DNA of 10,709 bases, taken from Glomus cerebriforme. Lineage: Eukaryota > Glomeromycota > Glomeromycetes > Glomerales > Glomeraceae. The translations under genes were made by a program, and so were the position numbers. This document shows, piece after piece, positions 8,620 to 10,709 of this stretch. The first letter of the stretch is position 1. Each line of letters opens with the position of its first letter. Below the pieces are notes generated by a model, which saw nothing but the letters and a program-made list of their open reading frames with translations, made no database searches and was not told the DNA's origin. The DNA lies in the NCBI GenBank assembly GCA_003550305.1, contig QKYT01001007.1, positions 1 to 10,709 on the forward strand, written 5' to 3'.

Positions 8620-10069
8620 TTATACAGTAATCAAACTATATAGTGTAGCTTGCATCTAAATTCTGATTTCAGCCTCTTTTATTATCTTAATTTTTTTCAA
8701 TTTTGGAATCTTTTATGTATCTGAGAAGTTATCTCCTGCTTTGATTTCTTTTCTGTTCTTCAAGCATCTCTTCAGTTCTATATTGTTAGAATAATTATTT
8801 ATACATTCTAAACATCTTTTAATTTATAACTAAATAAAAATAAATCAGTTACTAATAATTGATAATGGATTAATTGAATGCAGTTAATGGAATATACTTT
8901 TGCAATAAGCATGTCATTTACTATTGTTATTAATTCATCAACTTCGTCCAAGTTTGCTAGAATCTTTGTAGTAGAAAACCTATGCAATCAACAAATTGAT
9001 TCACATGATATATCCATAATTAATTGCTGGAGATATTGATCTGATAGAATAATGAATAATAATTAAAATATTTAATAAAAGACAAAATACTGTATAGGAG
9101 AATATCAGGTATCCAGAATAAAGAAAACCCACAACTTCTAATTGATGAGAAATTACAAAATTGAGGTTAAACTTCTTGACTTTTTGAACTAGTATGTCTT
9201 ACATAATTTTTAGTAATTTCTTAAATCTATTGATCAATAATTTAATTCTGTCTTACCCATCCCATAATTTTTTCTCTTTACTTATCGCATATTTTTCTGG
9301 TGTTCCTAACTTTCATAAGATTTCATCACACTTACGTTTAACAAGCTTTTGAACTTTTGAATCTTTTCTTCTTTTGTTTTTTTATTGCCTTGAGGCATGA
9401 GAGCAACCTTTACTACTAAAAGGAAATTTCATTAAAAAATTTTTCTTTATATTTAATATACTTGCTTATATATATTTATATATAATATACACTTACTGTA
9501 TAAACTTTGCATCTAATATATCTAATAAATAACTATTCATGATTATGCTCCAGAAATTTGTCTTGAACTAACTCTCTAAGTGAGAATTAAAAAAATCCTG
9601 ATACCTAAGTTTATACTGTAAAAGTCTAGTAATAACAAGTTTTAGTTCAAATAATATTAAAGATGTACACAAAATTTTATTAATACTCACAAATGAGAAA
9701 AAACTTCATGAATGTAGTAATAGTCATAATCTTCCTATGGGTTATAAGAAGATAAATCTGTATTGATGTTGATCATCCTATACAGATCTTGAGGATTATT
9801 CTAAAGAACACAAATGTAACATAATGGTTTATATGCATTGCTATACATTAGCAAAAGTAATTGATTATACTCACTTATCAGTAGTGTAAAAGAAAATCTA
9901 GCAAATTATCATCTACTTGTAGTTCTAAAGAAATATTACATTCTCTAATATATTGCTGGTCAGATTCGCTGAAAAGATTCATGATTATTTTATTACTTGT
10001 ATCAATTATAAAACTGTGAAGATAGTTAAAAGCATAACTTAATAGTTAGATTACAATTATAACAAACCT

Positions 10070-10072
10070 TAT
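10070..10072. repeat. Target-site duplication, left copy (TAT)
   Basis: TAT directly before the CACTG end, matched by TAT at 10146-10148 after the CAGTG end. Three AT bases can match by chance in this DNA, so it supports the element only together with its termini. Confidence 0.55.
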
Positions 10073-10145
10073 CACTGGTCAAAAACTGATCTATCTTACA
10101 GATATCTGTAAGATATTTGTAAGATAGATCAGTTTTTGACCAGTG
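10073..10145. mobile_element. 73-bp perfect foldback MITE with CACTG termini
   Basis: Two 28-bp arms (10073-10100 and 10118-10145) are perfect reverse complements around a 17-nt centre. The ends read CACTGGTC and GACCAGTG. The flanks carry the same trinucleotide, TAT, at 10070-10072 and 10146-10148. CACT(A/G) ends with a 3-bp target duplication are the hallmark of the CACTA (EnSpm) superfamily, so this is best read as a tiny non-autonomous CACTA-type element; that assignment is inference. A 24-bp perfect palindrome (10092-10115) overlaps the left arm and centre. The element lies in the first intron of the minus-strand gene 8620-10289. The arms carry no mismatch, unlike the decayed host gene, which suggests recent insertion or conversion. 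Confidence 0.75.
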
Positions 10146-10148
10146 TAT
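10146..10148. repeat. Target-site duplication, right copy (TAT)
   Basis: Partner of the TAT at 10070-10072. Taking out the 73-bp element and one TAT reduces the host intron from 154 to 78 nt, within the 64 to 84 nt range of the other introns here. Confidence 0.55.
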
Positions 10149-10304
10149 GTATACCTTAAATGCCTACCTTTTATGGTCCAAATTTATTGTATATTTATAT
10201 AGAATATCTTCAATGAACTTTTCAGAAGGTAATTTTCATTTGTTTTTTAGATGCAATTTGCAATACTTTGCTGAATATTCAGCCTTCATTTCATTCTTTT
10301 ACAT

Positions 10305-10709
10305 GCAAAATATCATTAGATTAGTTAGAATGCAAATAATTATTAATATTACTACCTGAACTTTTTTTGCAATAGTTAACTTGATTCATTTAACTTTTTC
10401 CATCTTCATTTTAATATTATGCCTATAGTTATTTTTAAAATTCAATTAGCAAATCCAAAATCTGAAATTCTGTAATCGTAATTAATTCTGTAATCATAAT
10501 TAATCATATCTACCAATCTGTAAAATTGGTCTAAATTAAAATTTTGATAAAAATTTAGCTGTAAAATAGGATTTATGTTATATAAACCTAAATTAAATAT
10601 GTATTACACATTTAAACAGTTTAGAATTATCTGAAAATAAAAAAAAATTTTTTAATCTATATTTAAAATTAACGATAGTAAGCACTTCTTTACTCAATCA
10701 CTTTTCAAT
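10305..10709. other. AT-rich region with no convincing gene
   Basis: It holds an 18-bp tandem duplication (10468-10503) and a small stem, ACCAAT...ATTGGT (10512-10530). Near the right edge the minus strand is open for roughly 34 codons (LSKEVLTIVNFKYRLKNF, about 10640-10695). This might be the end of a neighbour lying beyond the window, but it is too short to call. Confidence 0.5.
10468..10503. repeat. 18-bp tandem duplication differing only at a CG/CA site
   Basis: Unit 1 is TTCTGTAATCGTAATTAA and unit 2 is TTCTGTAATCATAATTAA, directly adjacent. The single difference is CG in the first and CA in the second, the change expected from deamination of a methylated C on the opposite strand. Confidence 0.85.

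Larger units (their letters stand above)
8620..10289 (-). pseudogene. Seven-exon member of a lineage-specific protein family, ruined by 13 in-frame stops but without a frameshift
   Basis: Exons are 10168-10289, 9875-10013, 9691-9800, 9497-9625, 9091-9415, 8898-9026 and 8620-8829. Introns are 154 nt (carrying an inserted element), 74, 65, 81, 64 and 68 nt, all GT...AG. Every junction joins in phase, giving 388 codons from the ATG at 10287-10289 to the TAA at 8620-8622. Segments include LPSEKFIEDILYKYTINLDH, FIIDTSNKIIMNLFSESDQQ, EDYDYYYIHEVFSHLLLQYK, LRYQDFFNSHLES, DRIKLLINRFKKLLKIM, LEVVGFLYSGYLIFSYT and ANLDEVDELITIVNDMLIAK, with a Lys-rich C-terminus. In-frame stops: TGA at 10236, 9878, 9313 and 8988; TAA at 9875, 9382, 9253, 9199, 8824 and 8713; TAG at 9735, 9568 and 8656 (lowest coordinate of each codon). 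The order ESDQ..YIR, HEVFSHL..RYQ.FF..LESQFK, then a basic linker resembles a much-expanded family of unknown function that I associate with Rhizophagus; this is memory, not a search. An upstream in-frame ATG at 10302-10304 is followed at once by TAA. Confidence 0.75.

Noticed and set aside
9282..9398. A separate gene starting at the ATG at 9396-9398 on the minus strand (MPQGNKKTKEEK)
   Set aside because: Careful codon counting shows this ATG is out of phase with the conserved part of the exon. The frame entered by splicing from the previous exon continues without a break, so no new start is needed.
10073..10145. Reading the hairpin as a transcription terminator or a structured RNA
   Set aside because: Perfect DNA symmetry to the last base, CACTG ends and a flanking TAT duplication point to a transposable element. 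It lies inside a spliced intron of a eukaryotic gene.
8620..10289. A reassigned genetic code (stop codons read as Gln or Trp), suggested by in-phase exons full of TAA, TAG and TGA
   Set aside because: All three stops occur internally, neighbouring relics also have frameshifts and broken splice sites, and ordinary CAA, CAG and TGG codons are used in the same gene. The catalytic motif losses elsewhere are missense changes of the same C-to-T class, which recoding would not explain. Decay is the simpler reading, though transcripts could still settle it.
10147..10359. Plus-strand 70-codon open frame
   Set aside because: It is antisense to the first exon of the seven-exon minus-strand relic, which is supported by phase-correct splicing, and it starts within the target duplication of the inserted element.

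Overview
The window looks like nuclear DNA of an arbuscular mycorrhizal fungus (Glomeromycotina, Rhizophagus-like). By eye it is about four-fifths A+T. Introns are short (64 to 84 nt, often GTAAGT/GTGAGT to TAG/CAG), and the reading frames resemble repeated protein families I associate with these genomes: Mutator-like transposases, RecQ-like helicases and low-complexity Asn/Lys/Ser proteins. The organism call is inference from these features, not a database match. I see no rRNA, tRNA or CRISPR array. Apart from one short plus-strand gene, every gene relic reads on the minus strand.

Layout. (1) 1-3751, minus: a seven-exon relic coding for an N-terminal module, a Cys cluster and coiled coil, a Mutator-like DDE transposase, and then, in phase across a splice junction, a RecQ-type SF2 helicase that runs off the left edge. 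(2) 3752-5061: AT-rich non-coding DNA with a two-copy ~130-bp repeat containing three Ns, and a TAAAA microsatellite. (3) 5062-5490: a ~72-bp-period minisatellite with a near-palindrome in most units. (4) 5622-7092, minus: a small broken ORF and a larger low-complexity gene relic. (5) 7520-8387: a short plus-strand relic tail-to-tail with, and overlapping by a few bases, a minus-strand coiled-coil relic, plus a further minus fragment. (6) 8620-10289, minus: a seven-exon gene relic whose exons all join in phase, yet it carries 13 in-frame stops and no frameshift; its first intron holds a perfect 73-bp foldback element with CACTG ends and a TAT duplication. (7) 10290-10709: AT-rich DNA with an 18-bp tandem duplication.

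The unifying theme is directional decay. Nearly every premature stop can be explained by one C-to-T or G-to-A change from a Gln, Arg or Trp codon. The same class of change accounts for damaged helicase motifs, damaged transposase acidic residues and two broken splice sites. I count only 27 CG dinucleotides in 10.7 kb. This fits methylcytosine deamination or a RIP-like process acting on repeated genes. The two observations most worth following are the transposase-helicase fusion and the seven-exon gene destroyed by stops alone.
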